Made by a program: the position numbers and the translations under genes. Shown here piece after piece: positions 20,889 to 29,171 of a stretch of 64,000 bases of DNA. Location: positions 62,001 to 126,000 of the forward strand of contig NZ_QUHR01000001.1 in the NCBI RefSeq assembly GCF_003479605.1, given 5' to 3'. The notes beneath the pieces were generated by a model. That model worked only from the letters and a program-made list of their open reading frames with translations, searched no databases and was not told the DNA's origin. Source of the stretch: Roseburia sp. AF12-17LB. Lineage in GTDB: Bacteria > Bacillota > Clostridia > Lachnospirales > Lachnospiraceae. How positions within the stretch are numbered: position 1 is the first letter of the stretch; each line of letters begins with the position of its first letter.

Positions 20889-23006
20889 TTGGCTGGAAGA
20901 GAATATCCGTTAGAGAGAACCAGAAACATTGGTATTATGGCGCACATCGATGCTGGTAAAACAACGTTGACAGAGCGTATCCTTTATTATACCGGTGTTA
21001 ACTATAAGATTGGTGATACTCATGAAGGTACTGCTACCATGGACTGGATGGAGCAGGAGCAGGAAAGAGGTATTACCATTACTTCAGCCGCTACGACATG
21101 TCACTGGACTTTGGAAGAGTTTACAAAGCCAAAGAAAGGTGCTTTAGAGCATCGTATCAATATCATTGATACTCCTGGACACGTAGACTTTACGGTTGAG
21201 GTTGAGCGTTCACTTCGTGTACTGGACGGCGCTGTCGGCGTGTTCTGTGCAAAAGGTGGAGTAGAGCCTCAGTCAGAAAATGTATGGCGTCAGGCTGACA
21301 CATACAACGTACCTAGAATGGCATTCATTAACAAAATGGATATCTTGGGTGCAAACTTCTACGGAGCTGTTGATCAGATTCGTACAAGATTAGGTAAAAA
21401 TGCAATTGTTCTTCAGTTACCAATCGGTAAAGAAGATGATTTTAAGGGAATTATTGATTTATTTGAGATGAAAGCTTACATCTACAATGATGATAAGGGA
21501 GATGATATCTCTGTAACAGACATCCCGGATGATATGAAAGACGACGCAGAATTATATCATACCGAACTGGTTGAGAAAATCTGCGAGTTAGATGATGACC
21601 TTATGATGCAGTATTTAGAGGGAGAAGAGCCATCTGTTGATGATATGAAGGCTGCCCTCAGAAAAGGTACCTGCGAGTGTACAGCAGTTCCGGTATGTTG
21701 TGGTTCTGCTTACCGTAACAAGGGTGTTCAGAAATTATTGGATGCTATCGTAGAATATATGCCAGCTCCAACAGACATCCCAGCTATTAAGGGTGTTGAC
21801 CTTGAAGGAAATGAAGTAGAGAGACATTCATCTGATGATGAACCATTCTCCGCTCTTGCATTCAAGATTATGACTGACCCATTCGTAGGAAAACTTGCAT
21901 TCTTCCGTGTTTACTCTGGTGTAATGAACTCCGGATCTTACGTACTGAATGCAACAAAAGATAAAAAAGAACGTGTAGGCCGTATCCTTCAGATGCATGC
22001 AAACAAGAGAGCAGAGCTTGAAAAAGTTTACTCTGGAGATATTGCAGCAGCCGTTGGATTTAAGTTTACAACTACTGGTGATACCATCTGTGATGAACAG
22101 CATCCGGTTATCTTAGAGTCCATGGAATTCCCAGAGCCAGTTATCGAGCTTGCTATCGAGCCTAAGACAAAAGCTGGACAGGGTAAGATGGGTGAAGCTC
22201 TTGCAAAACTTGCAGAAGAAGATCCTACTTTCCGTGCTCATACAAATACAGAAACAGGACAGACCATCATCGCTGGTATGGGTGAGCTCCATCTGGAAAT
22301 CATTGTTGACCGTCTGCTTCGTGAATTCCACGTAGAAGCAAACGTAGGTGCTCCACAGGTTGCTTACAAAGAGACATTTACAAAGCCAGTTGATCAGGAA
22401 TACAAATATGCAAAACAGTCTGGTGGACGTGGACAGTACGGACACTGTAAAGTTAAATTCGAGCCGATGGATGCCAACGGAGATGAACTCTTCAAGTTTG
22501 ATTCTGCAGTTGTTGGTGGTGCTATTCCTAAGGAATACATCCCTGCAGTAGGCGAAGGTATCGAAGAAGCTACCAAAGCTGGTATCCTTGCAGGATTCCC
22601 AGTAGTAGGTGTTCATGCTACCGTATATGATGGATCTTACCATGAGGTCGATTCATCTGAGATGGCATTCCACATTGCCGGATCCATGGCTTTCAAAGAG
22701 GCTATGGCAAAAGCAGCTCCTGTAATTCTTGAGCCAATCATGAAAGTTGAAGTTACTATGCCGGAAGAGTACATGGGAGATGTTATTGGTGACATTAACT
22801 CTCGTCGTGGACGTATCGAAGGTATGGATGACATCGGTGGTGGAAAAATGGTTAAAGCATATGTTCCACTTGCTGAGATGTTTGGATACTCAACAGACTT
22901 ACGTTCCAGAACTCAGGGACGTGGTAACTACTCAATGTTCTTCGAGAAATATGAGCAGGTTCCGAAGTCTGTACAGGATAAGATTGTTGCATCTAAAGCA
23001 AAATAA
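20889..23006 (+). CDS. fusA: Elongation factor G
   Basis: A 705-residue translocase GTPase. G motifs are [18 protein letters not shown] and NKMD; domains II-V follow in order, with [10 protein letters not shown] and [13 protein letters not shown] in domains IV-V. Translation starts at a TTG (20889) preceded by TTAGGAGG, an unusual but well-supported start for such a highly expressed gene. Length and neighbours fit the classical str operon. Confidence 0.98.
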   Translation: MAGREYPLERTRNIGIMAHIDAGKTTLTERILYYTGVNYKIGDTHEGTATMDWMEQEQERGITITSAATTCHWTLEEFTKPKKGALEHRINIIDTPGHVDFTVEVERSLRVLDGAVGVFCAKGGVEPQSENVWRQADTYNVPRMAFINKMDILGANFYGAVDQIRTRLGKNAIVLQLPIGKEDDFKGIIDLFEMKAYIYNDDKGDDISVTDIPDDMKDDAELYHTELVEKICELDDDLMMQYLEGEEPSVDDMKAALRKGTCECTAVPVCCGSAYRNKGVQKLLDAIVEYMPAPTDIPAIKGVDLEGNEVERHSSDDEPFSALAFKIMTDPFVGKLAFFRVYSGVMNSGSYVLNATKDKKERVGRILQMHANKRAELEKVYSGDIAAAVGFKFTTTGDTICDEQHPVILESMEFPEPVIELAIEPKTKAGQGKMGEALAKLAEEDPTFRAHTNTETGQTIIAGMGELHLEIIVDRLLREFHVEANVGAPQVAYKETFTKPVDQEYKYAKQSGGRGQYGHCKVKFEPMDANGDELFKFDSAVVGGAIPKEYIPAVGEGIEEATKAGILAGFPVVGVHATVYDGSYHEVDSSEMAFHIAGSMAFKEAMAKAAPVILEPIMKVEVTMPEEYMGDVIGDINSRRGRIEGMDDIGGGKMVKAYVPLAEMFGYSTDLRSRTQGRGNYSMFFEKYEQVPKSVQDKIVASKAK

Positions 23007-23015
23007 TAAAAATGC

Positions 23016-23044
23016 TTGAAAAACTCGCAAGTTTTTTATATAAT
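23016..23044 (+). promoter_or_regulatory. Probable internal promoter for tuf
   Basis: TTGAAA (23016-23021) and TATAAT (23039-23044) are 17 bases apart in the fusA-tuf gap, so tuf can be transcribed independently of the operon promoter. Confidence 0.75.
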
Positions 23045-23122
23045 CAGAAATAGCCGAGTGACTTATTAAAATGTAAAAATAAGCGCCCAGAAAGGGCATA
23101 AAATTAAGGAGGACGTTTTAAA

Positions 23123-24310
23123 ATGGCAAAAGCTAAGTTTGAAAGAACCAAACCACATTGTAATATCGGAACCATTGGTCACGTAGACCATGGTAAAACA
23201 ACTTTAACAGCAGCTATTACAGCAGTTTTAGCAGCAAGAGTTGCAGGTAATACAGCTACAGATTTCGCTAACATCGATAAAGCTCCAGAAGAGAGAGAAA
23301 GAGGTATCACTATCTCTACAGCTCACGTTGAGTATGAAACAGAGAAGAGACATTACGCACACGTTGACTGTCCTGGACATGCTGACTACGTAAAGAACAT
23401 GATTACCGGAGCAGCTCAGATGGACGGCGCTATCCTTGTTGTTGCTGCAACTGATGGTGTTATGGCTCAGACAAAGGAGCACATCCTTCTGTCTCGTCAG
23501 GTAGGTGTACCTTACATCGTTGTTTTCTTAAACAAATGTGATATGGTAGACGACCCAGAGTTAATCGAGTTAGTAGAAATGGAAGTTACAGAGCAGTTAG
23601 AGGAATATGGTTTTGAAGGCTGCCCAATCATCCAGGGTTCTGCTCTTAAAGCTCTTGAAGATCCTAACGGACCATGGGGCGACAAGATCATGGAATTAAT
23701 GGATACTGTAGATAGCTATATCCCAGATCCACAGCGTGATACAGATAAACCTTTCTTAATGCCAGTTGAGGACGTATTCACAATCACAGGTCGTGGTACT
23801 GTTGCAACAGGTAGAGTAGAAAGAGGAACATTACATCTGAATGACGAACTTGAAATCCTTGGTGTTAAGGAAGATGTTCAGAAGACAGTTGTAACTGGTA
23901 TCGAGATGTTCCGTAAACAGTTAGACGAGGCTCAGGCTGGTGATAACATCGGTGCACTTCTTCGTGGTGTTAACCGTGACCAGATCGTTCGTGGACAGGT
24001 TCTTGCTAAACCAGGTACTGTTACTTGCCACAGAAAATTTACAGCTCAGGTTTACGTTTTAACAAAAGATGAAGGTGGACGTCATACACCTTTCTTCAAT
24101 AACTACAGACCACAGTTCTACTTCAGAACAACTGACGTAACTGGTGTTTGTGAATTACCAGCAGGTACAGAGATGTGCATGCCTGGTGATAACGTAGAAA
24201 TGACTATCGAACTGATCCATCCAGTAGCTATGGAGCAGGGTCTTACTTTCGCTATTCGTGAAGGTGGACGTACTGTAGGTTCAGGACGTGTTGCTACAGT
24301 TATCGAGTAA
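23123..24310 (+). CDS. tuf: Elongation factor Tu
   Basis: A 395-residue GTPase that delivers aminoacyl-tRNA. G motifs are [18 protein letters not shown] and NKCD; the effector region ERERGITI is intact and the C-terminus [14 protein letters not shown] is canonical. AAGGAGG precedes the ATG. It is followed by a strong terminator at 24351-24384. Confidence 0.98.
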   Translation: MAKAKFERTKPHCNIGTIGHVDHGKTTLTAAITAVLAARVAGNTATDFANIDKAPEERERGITISTAHVEYETEKRHYAHVDCPGHADYVKNMITGAAQMDGAILVVAATDGVMAQTKEHILLSRQVGVPYIVVFLNKCDMVDDPELIELVEMEVTEQLEEYGFEGCPIIQGSALKALEDPNGPWGDKIMELMDTVDSYIPDPQRDTDKPFLMPVEDVFTITGRGTVATGRVERGTLHLNDELEILGVKEDVQKTVVTGIEMFRKQLDEAQAGDNIGALLRGVNRDQIVRGQVLAKPGTVTCHRKFTAQVYVLTKDEGGRHTPFFNNYRPQFYFRTTDVTGVCELPAGTEMCMPGDNVEMTIELIHPVAMEQGLTFAIREGGRTVGSGRVATVIE

Positions 24311-24350
24311 TCTTTGCTCTTGCAATGAATTGCTAAAATAAGTAAAATTA

Positions 24351-24384
24351 ACCCGGAGAGTGTTCGCACTTCTCCGGGTTTTTT
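24351..24384 (+). terminator. Intrinsic terminator after tuf
   Basis: ACCCGGAGAGTG (24351-24362) pairs imperfectly through its ends with CACTTCTCCGGGT (24367-24379), followed by six T. It closes the str operon. Confidence 0.92.
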
Positions 24385-24417
24385 GCAACTTGCACACAAC
24401 CAACAGAGGGAGACATT

Positions 24418-25614
24418 ATGGTTACTTGTAGAGACGTCAATAATTTGGATCTGGATGGAGTAGAACTGCTGACAGGGGAAGTAGGACTGGACAGAGTGGT
24501 GTCCTGGACATATTTTGTGCAGACGAAGCCCTATGAAGAGCATATGAATCCTGGCAACTTCGCACTGATTGTAGTGGATTATCTGCGGTTTGACATCGAG
24601 AAGACCTTTGAAACAATGGTAGAATTGAATGCACTGGGAATTTCCGGGCTTGCAATATCGATTGTGGATGACCGGGAGAAGATTCCACAGAAAATGATAG
24701 ACAAGGCGGTTGAATTGAAATTGCCACTGTTCTATGTCCGCTGGGAAGGCGCAACCTTCGTGGATATTGCACAGAGTATCGGGCAGCTGATACTGGAAAC
24801 CAATATTACAAATAAGCGTACCGGGGACTATTTATATAATCTACTGTTTGGATATGAAGTAAATGATAAATATATTGAAAAAATATCCAGCCAGTTTGGA
24901 CTGGCTTTCGACCGGGCGTACCGGGTTGGAATCATTGTAATTGACCGGAAATATGGAATTAACCTGGAGCAGGATGAGCATACTTATCTCTATTATACGG
25001 ACTGTCTGAACCGGGAAGTAATGCATATGGAAAATCGTCCGATGTATATGCGTTTCTTAAATAAATTTGTGCTGCTGTTTGAGGCAACGGAGGATAAGGA
25101 GACAGAACGGCAGATTGAACAATTGCTAAAGAAGCTGGACAGCCGCCCGCAGTTTGCCGGGCTGATACACAGTACCTGTATTTTAGGCGCAGCTTATACG
25201 GATCCGTCTGAATTTGGCAAGAGCTATCAGGAAGCAAAAAATCTGATTCCAAAGAAAGATTATCTGCCGAATCCTACTAATAAAAAAGTGCTTAGTGCCA
25301 GTTCCATGGGCATTTATAAATATATGTTTAACAATGGAAATCAGCAGGAGATACTGGACTACTGCAATGACAAATTAAAGAAGCTTGAGATGTATGACCA
25401 GACCAATGGGGCATTTCTGGTGGAGACACTGCTGACATATTATATGAGTGGATTTAATGTGGGAAAGACAGCAGAGGCTTTGTATATCCATCGGAATTCT
25501 CTGCAGTACCGCCTGAAGAAGATAGAAGAAATACTGGAGGTTGACCTGGAAGATTCCATGGAATATCTCGATATTGTAAACTGTATTCTGGTAAAAAGAT
25601 TGATGTTTAATTAA
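24418..25614 (+). CDS. PucR/CdaR-type transcriptional regulator
   Basis: A 398-residue regulator. The N-terminal half (~residues 1-125) is the PucR sensor domain (GLDRVVSWTYFVQT, then LGISGLAISI), the middle is a GGDEF-like regulatory region, and the C-terminus holds the PucR-type HTH (VGKTAEALYIHRNSLQYRLKK, ~residues 345-365). Such proteins activate nitrogen-source or purine catabolism genes. The gene is followed by a perfect 12-bp inverted repeat (25624-25652) and an amino-acid ABC operon, which it may control. Ligand unknown. Confidence 0.87.
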   Translation: MVTCRDVNNLDLDGVELLTGEVGLDRVVSWTYFVQTKPYEEHMNPGNFALIVVDYLRFDIEKTFETMVELNALGISGLAISIVDDREKIPQKMIDKAVELKLPLFYVRWEGATFVDIAQSIGQLILETNITNKRTGDYLYNLLFGYEVNDKYIEKISSQFGLAFDRAYRVGIIVIDRKYGINLEQDEHTYLYYTDCLNREVMHMENRPMYMRFLNKFVLLFEATEDKETERQIEQLLKKLDSRPQFAGLIHSTCILGAAYTDPSEFGKSYQEAKNLIPKKDYLPNPTNKKVLSASSMGIYKYMFNNGNQQEILDYCNDKLKKLEMYDQTNGAFLVETLLTYYMSGFNVGKTAEALYIHRNSLQYRLKKIEEILEVDLEDSMEYLDIVNCILVKRLMFN

Positions 25615-25623
25615 GATGCTGTG

Positions 25624-25652
25624 CAAATTGCACAATCAAATTGTGCAATTTG
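25624..25652 (+). promoter_or_regulatory. Perfect inverted repeat, candidate operator for the amino-acid ABC operon
   Basis: CAAATTGCACAA and TTGTGCAATTTG form a perfect 12-bp inverted repeat around TCAAA. No T-run follows, so it is not a typical terminator. It lies five bases upstream of the TTGAAA -35-like element, an activator-type position for the PucR-like protein encoded next door. Confidence 0.6.
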
Positions 25653-25656
25653 AAAG

Positions 25657-25683
25657 TTGAAAAGAAGAAAAAGAAAGTATACT
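25657..25683 (+). promoter_or_regulatory. Possible promoter of the amino-acid ABC operon
   Basis: TTGAAA (25657-25662) and TATACT (25678-25683) lie 15 bases apart; a second overlapping TATACT at 25683-25688 gives a 20-base spacer. The spacing is not ideal, which would suit an activator-dependent promoter. Confidence 0.5.
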
Positions 25684-25700
25684 ATACTGTCTATCAGCAA

Positions 25701-25738
25701 AGACGCTTTGAGAGAAAGAAATCTCAAGCGTCTTTTTT
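25701..25738 (+). terminator. Intrinsic terminator just downstream of a promoter; possible leader attenuator
   Basis: AGACGCTTTGAGA (25701-25713) pairs with TCTCAAGCGTCT (25722-25733) with one bulged T, followed by TTTTTT. It lies under 20 bases from the expected transcription start, so it may attenuate the operon rather than only end the regulator transcript. Confidence 0.8.
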
Positions 25739-25795
25739 GATACTCTAGAGAAACAAAAAGTCGGCTTCACATTTGCATTTAAGGAGGAACATATT

Positions 25796-26701
25796 ATGAA
25801 TAAAAGAAAATTATTAGCATTGGTACTGACAGGAGTTATGGCAATATCTACATTGGCAGGATGTGGTTCATCAGATACAAAAACATCCGATACAGATGTG
25901 AAAACCTCAGAGACAGCAGAGACATCTGATAAGAATGTATTAAGAGTTGGAATGGAATGTGCATATGCACCATTTAACTGGACACAGGACAGTGATACAA
26001 CACCGGATGGAAGCAAGGCGGTTCCGATTTATGGATCTGACTATTATGCATATGGATATGATGTGGCAGTAGCCCAGAAGCTTGCTGATGAGATGGGAAT
26101 GGATTTAGAAGTTCATAAAGTAGAATGGTCTTCCATTGGAATCTCATTAGATGCAGGAGATTATGATGTAATCATTGCAGGAATGGGAAAAACAGCAGAA
26201 AGAGAAGCTTCTTATTCATTTACAGAACCATATTATTACAGAGATAACTGTATCGTAGTAAAAAAGGGAAGTGCTTATGAAAATGTAAAAGGACTTTCTG
26301 ATCTGGCAGGAACCGGATGTAAAGTAACAACACAGTTAGGAACCGGCTGGGTACCTCTTTTGGATCAGATTGAAGGTGCAGAGCAGTCAGGAAATTATGA
26401 GACAACATCCGAATGCTTCATGGCAATATCCAATGGTGTTGCAGATGTATGTGTCGTAGATTTGCCAACCGCACAGTCAGCAGCACTTACCAATGATGAC
26501 CTTGTGATTATCCAGTTAGATGAAGATGATTCTTTCACCGGTGATGATGAAATGGTAAATGTATGTATCGCTACCAGAAAAGATGATACCGCATTAAGAG
26601 ATAAAATCCAGGATGCAATGGATGCCATTGGCTGGAATGATAAAGCCAAAATGGATGAGCTGATGGATACTGTTCTGACACAGCAGCCGGCAGCAAACTA
26701 G
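25796..26701 (+). CDS. Amino-acid ABC transporter substrate-binding lipoprotein
   Basis: A 301-residue exported lipoprotein. The signal peptide ends in the lipobox LAGC (Cys22), then comes a Ser/Thr/Asp-rich linker and a type 3 solute-binding domain from LRVGMECAYAPFNW to the C-terminus, with GYDVAVAQKLADEMGM and DVIIAGMGKTAEREASYSF. This is the polar amino-acid/cystine/opine group. The permease and ATPase follow, giving a complete importer. Ligand identity cannot be read. Confidence 0.92.
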   Translation: MNKRKLLALVLTGVMAISTLAGCGSSDTKTSDTDVKTSETAETSDKNVLRVGMECAYAPFNWTQDSDTTPDGSKAVPIYGSDYYAYGYDVAVAQKLADEMGMDLEVHKVEWSSIGISLDAGDYDVIIAGMGKTAEREASYSFTEPYYYRDNCIVVKKGSAYENVKGLSDLAGTGCKVTTQLGTGWVPLLDQIEGAEQSGNYETTSECFMAISNGVADVCVVDLPTAQSAALTNDDLVIIQLDEDDSFTGDDEMVNVCIATRKDDTALRDKIQDAMDAIGWNDKAKMDELMDTVLTQQPAAN

Positions 26702-26750
26702 AAATATTTCCAGCGTGAGCTGAGTAACAGATAAAGTGAGGTAGAGAAAT

Positions 26751-27506
26751 ATGTTAATAGAAAATCCGAGTAATTCGTTAGAGTGGATGATATTTTTAGC
26801 CCAGAAATATGCAAGTATGTTTATCAAAGGAACCTGGCTTACGCTGGAAATTGCTGTAATCGGAACGCTGGTTGGTTTTGTGTTAGGTTATATTGTCGGA
26901 CTTGTAAATGATGCAAAAATCAGCGAGGGTGATAATGTTTTCAAGAAGCTTCTGATGCGGCTTTTGAAAATCATTTTTACCGTATATGTGGAAATCTTCC
27001 GTGACACTCCAATGATTGTTCAGGCAATGATTGTATACTATGGAATAAAAATGCTGGGAGTAGAAATGACACCGGTATTTGCAGGTATTGTGGTAACGGT
27101 ATTAAATACCGGAGCTTACATGGGTGAGACAGTACGTGCCGGAATCGGCTCCATTGATATGGGCCAGCGTGAAGGCGCATGGGCAATGGGAATGTCGCCA
27201 TTTAAGACAATGTTGTATGTGGTATTGCCACAGGCATTTAAAAATATTATCCCGGAGATGGCAAATACTTTCCTGACAAACCTGAAGATGACATCCGTAT
27301 TAAATGTAATTGCAGTACAGGAACTTTTCATGGCTGCAAAAACAGTCGGAGGAAATTATTACAAATACTTCGAGTCATACCTGGTAATTGCAGTGATTTA
27401 CTTTGTATTGTGCTTTGTCTTTGATAAGATTTTCAAATTCATTGAAAAGAAAATGCAGGGCAAGACAGATTATGCACTGGCAATTGAGTATATGGATAAT
27501 CAGTAG
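26751..27506 (+). CDS. Amino-acid ABC transporter permease
   Basis: A 251-residue HisM/GlnP-type permease with about five membrane helices and the EAA-like loop ([24 protein letters not shown], shown here in part by [17 protein letters not shown], ~residues 147-163). [16 protein letters not shown] is typical of polar amino-acid permeases. As the only permease of the operon it probably works as a homodimer. Confidence 0.93.
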   Translation: MLIENPSNSLEWMIFLAQKYASMFIKGTWLTLEIAVIGTLVGFVLGYIVGLVNDAKISEGDNVFKKLLMRLLKIIFTVYVEIFRDTPMIVQAMIVYYGIKMLGVEMTPVFAGIVVTVLNTGAYMGETVRAGIGSIDMGQREGAWAMGMSPFKTMLYVVLPQAFKNIIPEMANTFLTNLKMTSVLNVIAVQELFMAAKTVGGNYYKYFESYLVIAVIYFVLCFVFDKIFKFIEKKMQGKTDYALAIEYMDNQ

Positions 27507-27517
27507 GAGGAACGGAT

Positions 27518-28258
27518 ATGGGAGAGACAGTAATTTCAATCAAGGATTTGAGCAAATCATTTGGGAATCATGAGGTTTTAAGAAAAATAGATATTGATAT
27601 AGAAGCAGGAGAAATTATCTGTATAGTTGGTTCTTCCGGTTCCGGAAAGTCAACGCTGCTGCGGTGTATCAATAAACTGGAGCGGCAGACCTCCGGTAAA
27701 ATCCTTTACCATGATAAGGAAGTCCGGAATGTACAGAAGGACATCAATGAATACCGCTCCAGGGTGGGAATGGTATTTCAGTCCTTTAACCTATTTAACA
27801 ATATGACTGTATTGCAGAACTGCATGCTCTGCACCAGAAAGGTGCTTCATATTTCCAAAGAAGAGGCATTTAACCGGGCAATCACACATTTAAAGGATGT
27901 AGGAATGGCTCCTTATATCAATGCAAAACCATCACAGCTTTCCGGAGGACAGAAACAGAGGGTTGCCATTGCAAGGTCTCTTTGCATGAATCCGGAAGTA
28001 CTTCTTTTCGATGAGCCGACTTCTGCACTGGACCCGGAAATGGTAGGAGAAGTATTAAATGTTATGAAAGAGCTTGCCAAGACGGGACTTACAATGATTA
28101 TTGTTACTCATGAGATGGCATTTGCAAGGGATGTGTCCACCAGAACCATTTTCATGGATTCCGGCTATGTGGCGGAGGATGCAGCTCCATCCGAACTGTT
28201 TACCAATCCGAAAAATCCGAGAACACGGGAATTCTTAAGTCGTTATTTAGCAGGTTAA
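27518..28258 (+). CDS. Amino-acid ABC transporter ATP-binding protein
   Basis: A 246-residue GlnQ/HisP-type ATPase with Walker [10 protein letters not shown] (~residues 39-47), Q-loop VFQSFNLF, signature [15 protein letters not shown], Walker [14 protein letters not shown] and the switch histidine in [18 protein letters not shown] precedes the start, 12 bases after the permease gene. It powers the importer encoded at 25796-27506. Confidence 0.96.
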   Translation: MGETVISIKDLSKSFGNHEVLRKIDIDIEAGEIICIVGSSGSGKSTLLRCINKLERQTSGKILYHDKEVRNVQKDINEYRSRVGMVFQSFNLFNNMTVLQNCMLCTRKVLHISKEEAFNRAITHLKDVGMAPYINAKPSQLSGGQKQRVAIARSLCMNPEVLLFDEPTSALDPEMVGEVLNVMKELAKTGLTMIIVTHEMAFARDVSTRTIFMDSGYVAEDAAPSELFTNPKNPRTREFLSRYLAG

Positions 28259-28273
28259 AGGAGGACAGAAAAT

Positions 28274-28939
28274 ATGGAGAATTTTGTAATAACCTTTGCA
28301 AGAGGATTCGGAACAGGCGGAAAGGCGATTGCTTCCCAGCTGGCAAAGGAGTTAGGTATTCACTGTTATGAAAACCGAATCTTAACGCTGGCAAGCCAGC
28401 TCAGTGGACTGGATGAGAATATTTTTCAGGAAGTAAATGAAAAAATGAGGGAGACCAGTGGATTTTCCAGCTTTTTAAGAGGGCTGCCACGATCAAGACG
28501 TTACATTTCCAGAAATGAAAAATTCGTATCGGATGACAAGCTGTTTGAATATCAGAGTGAAATTATCAAAGATCTGGCAGAAAAAGAGTCCTGCGTTATT
28601 GTCGGAAAATGTGCCGACTATGTACTGAAGGGCAAGCCAAATGTGGTGAGTATCTATATTGAAGCACCGAGAGCATTCTGTGTGAACCGTACCATGGAAA
28701 ATATGGGTGTGAGCGAAGAGGTCGCTAATGCAACCATAGAGCGGACGGATAAATTCCGGGCAGATTATTATGAATATTACACACACGGAAATTGCTGGAC
28801 AAACCCGGTCAATTATGACATGACATTAAACAGTGAGCGGGTCGGCGTGCAGAACTGTGTAAAAACCATTGAGCAGTACCTGATTATCAAAGGGCTGATT
28901 ACACCGGATATGATACATCCGGCAGGAGAATTAAAATAA
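28274..28939 (+). CDS. Cytidylate-kinase-like protein, copy 1
   Basis: A 221-residue protein of the cytidylate-kinase-like family common in Clostridia. The N-terminal P-loop-like segment is ITFARGFGTGGKAIASQLA; the residue after Lys is Ala instead of Ser/Thr, so this is not a standard Walker A. ESCVIVGKCADYVL and the IYIEAPRAFCVNRTM segment complete the nucleoside-kinase-like fold. It is the last gene after an amino-acid ABC importer, 16 bases downstream. A homologue lies at 34674-35279, again next to an amino-acid transporter. True substrate unknown. Confidence 0.82.
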   Translation: MENFVITFARGFGTGGKAIASQLAKELGIHCYENRILTLASQLSGLDENIFQEVNEKMRETSGFSSFLRGLPRSRRYISRNEKFVSDDKLFEYQSEIIKDLAEKESCVIVGKCADYVLKGKPNVVSIYIEAPRAFCVNRTMENMGVSEEVANATIERTDKFRADYYEYYTHGNCWTNPVNYDMTLNSERVGVQNCVKTIEQYLIIKGLITPDMIHPAGELK

Positions 28940-29024
28940 GAGTTTTTGAGAAGGGTTCGAAATGAAAGTTTGAAATGAAAAGTTCACAATAAGAACAGAG
29001 TTGAAAAAATAGAAAAAGACAGAG

Positions 29025-29067
29025 AAAAGCAGGAACACCGAAACTGGAACGGAGCTCCTGCTTTTTT
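29025..29067 (+). terminator. Intrinsic terminator of the amino-acid ABC operon
   Basis: AAAAGCAGGAACACCG (29025-29040) pairs with CGGAGCTCCTGCTTTT (29050-29065) with a small internal mismatch, and the T-run continues to 29067. Confidence 0.88.
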
Positions 29068-29171
29068 GCGGCAATAAGAAAATGCTGGTGGCAGCTTCTG
29101 CAGGGATTGTTTTATTGCGAACAAATTGGATTTTATATATAATGAAGTAAAACAACTCGGGAGAAAAATTG

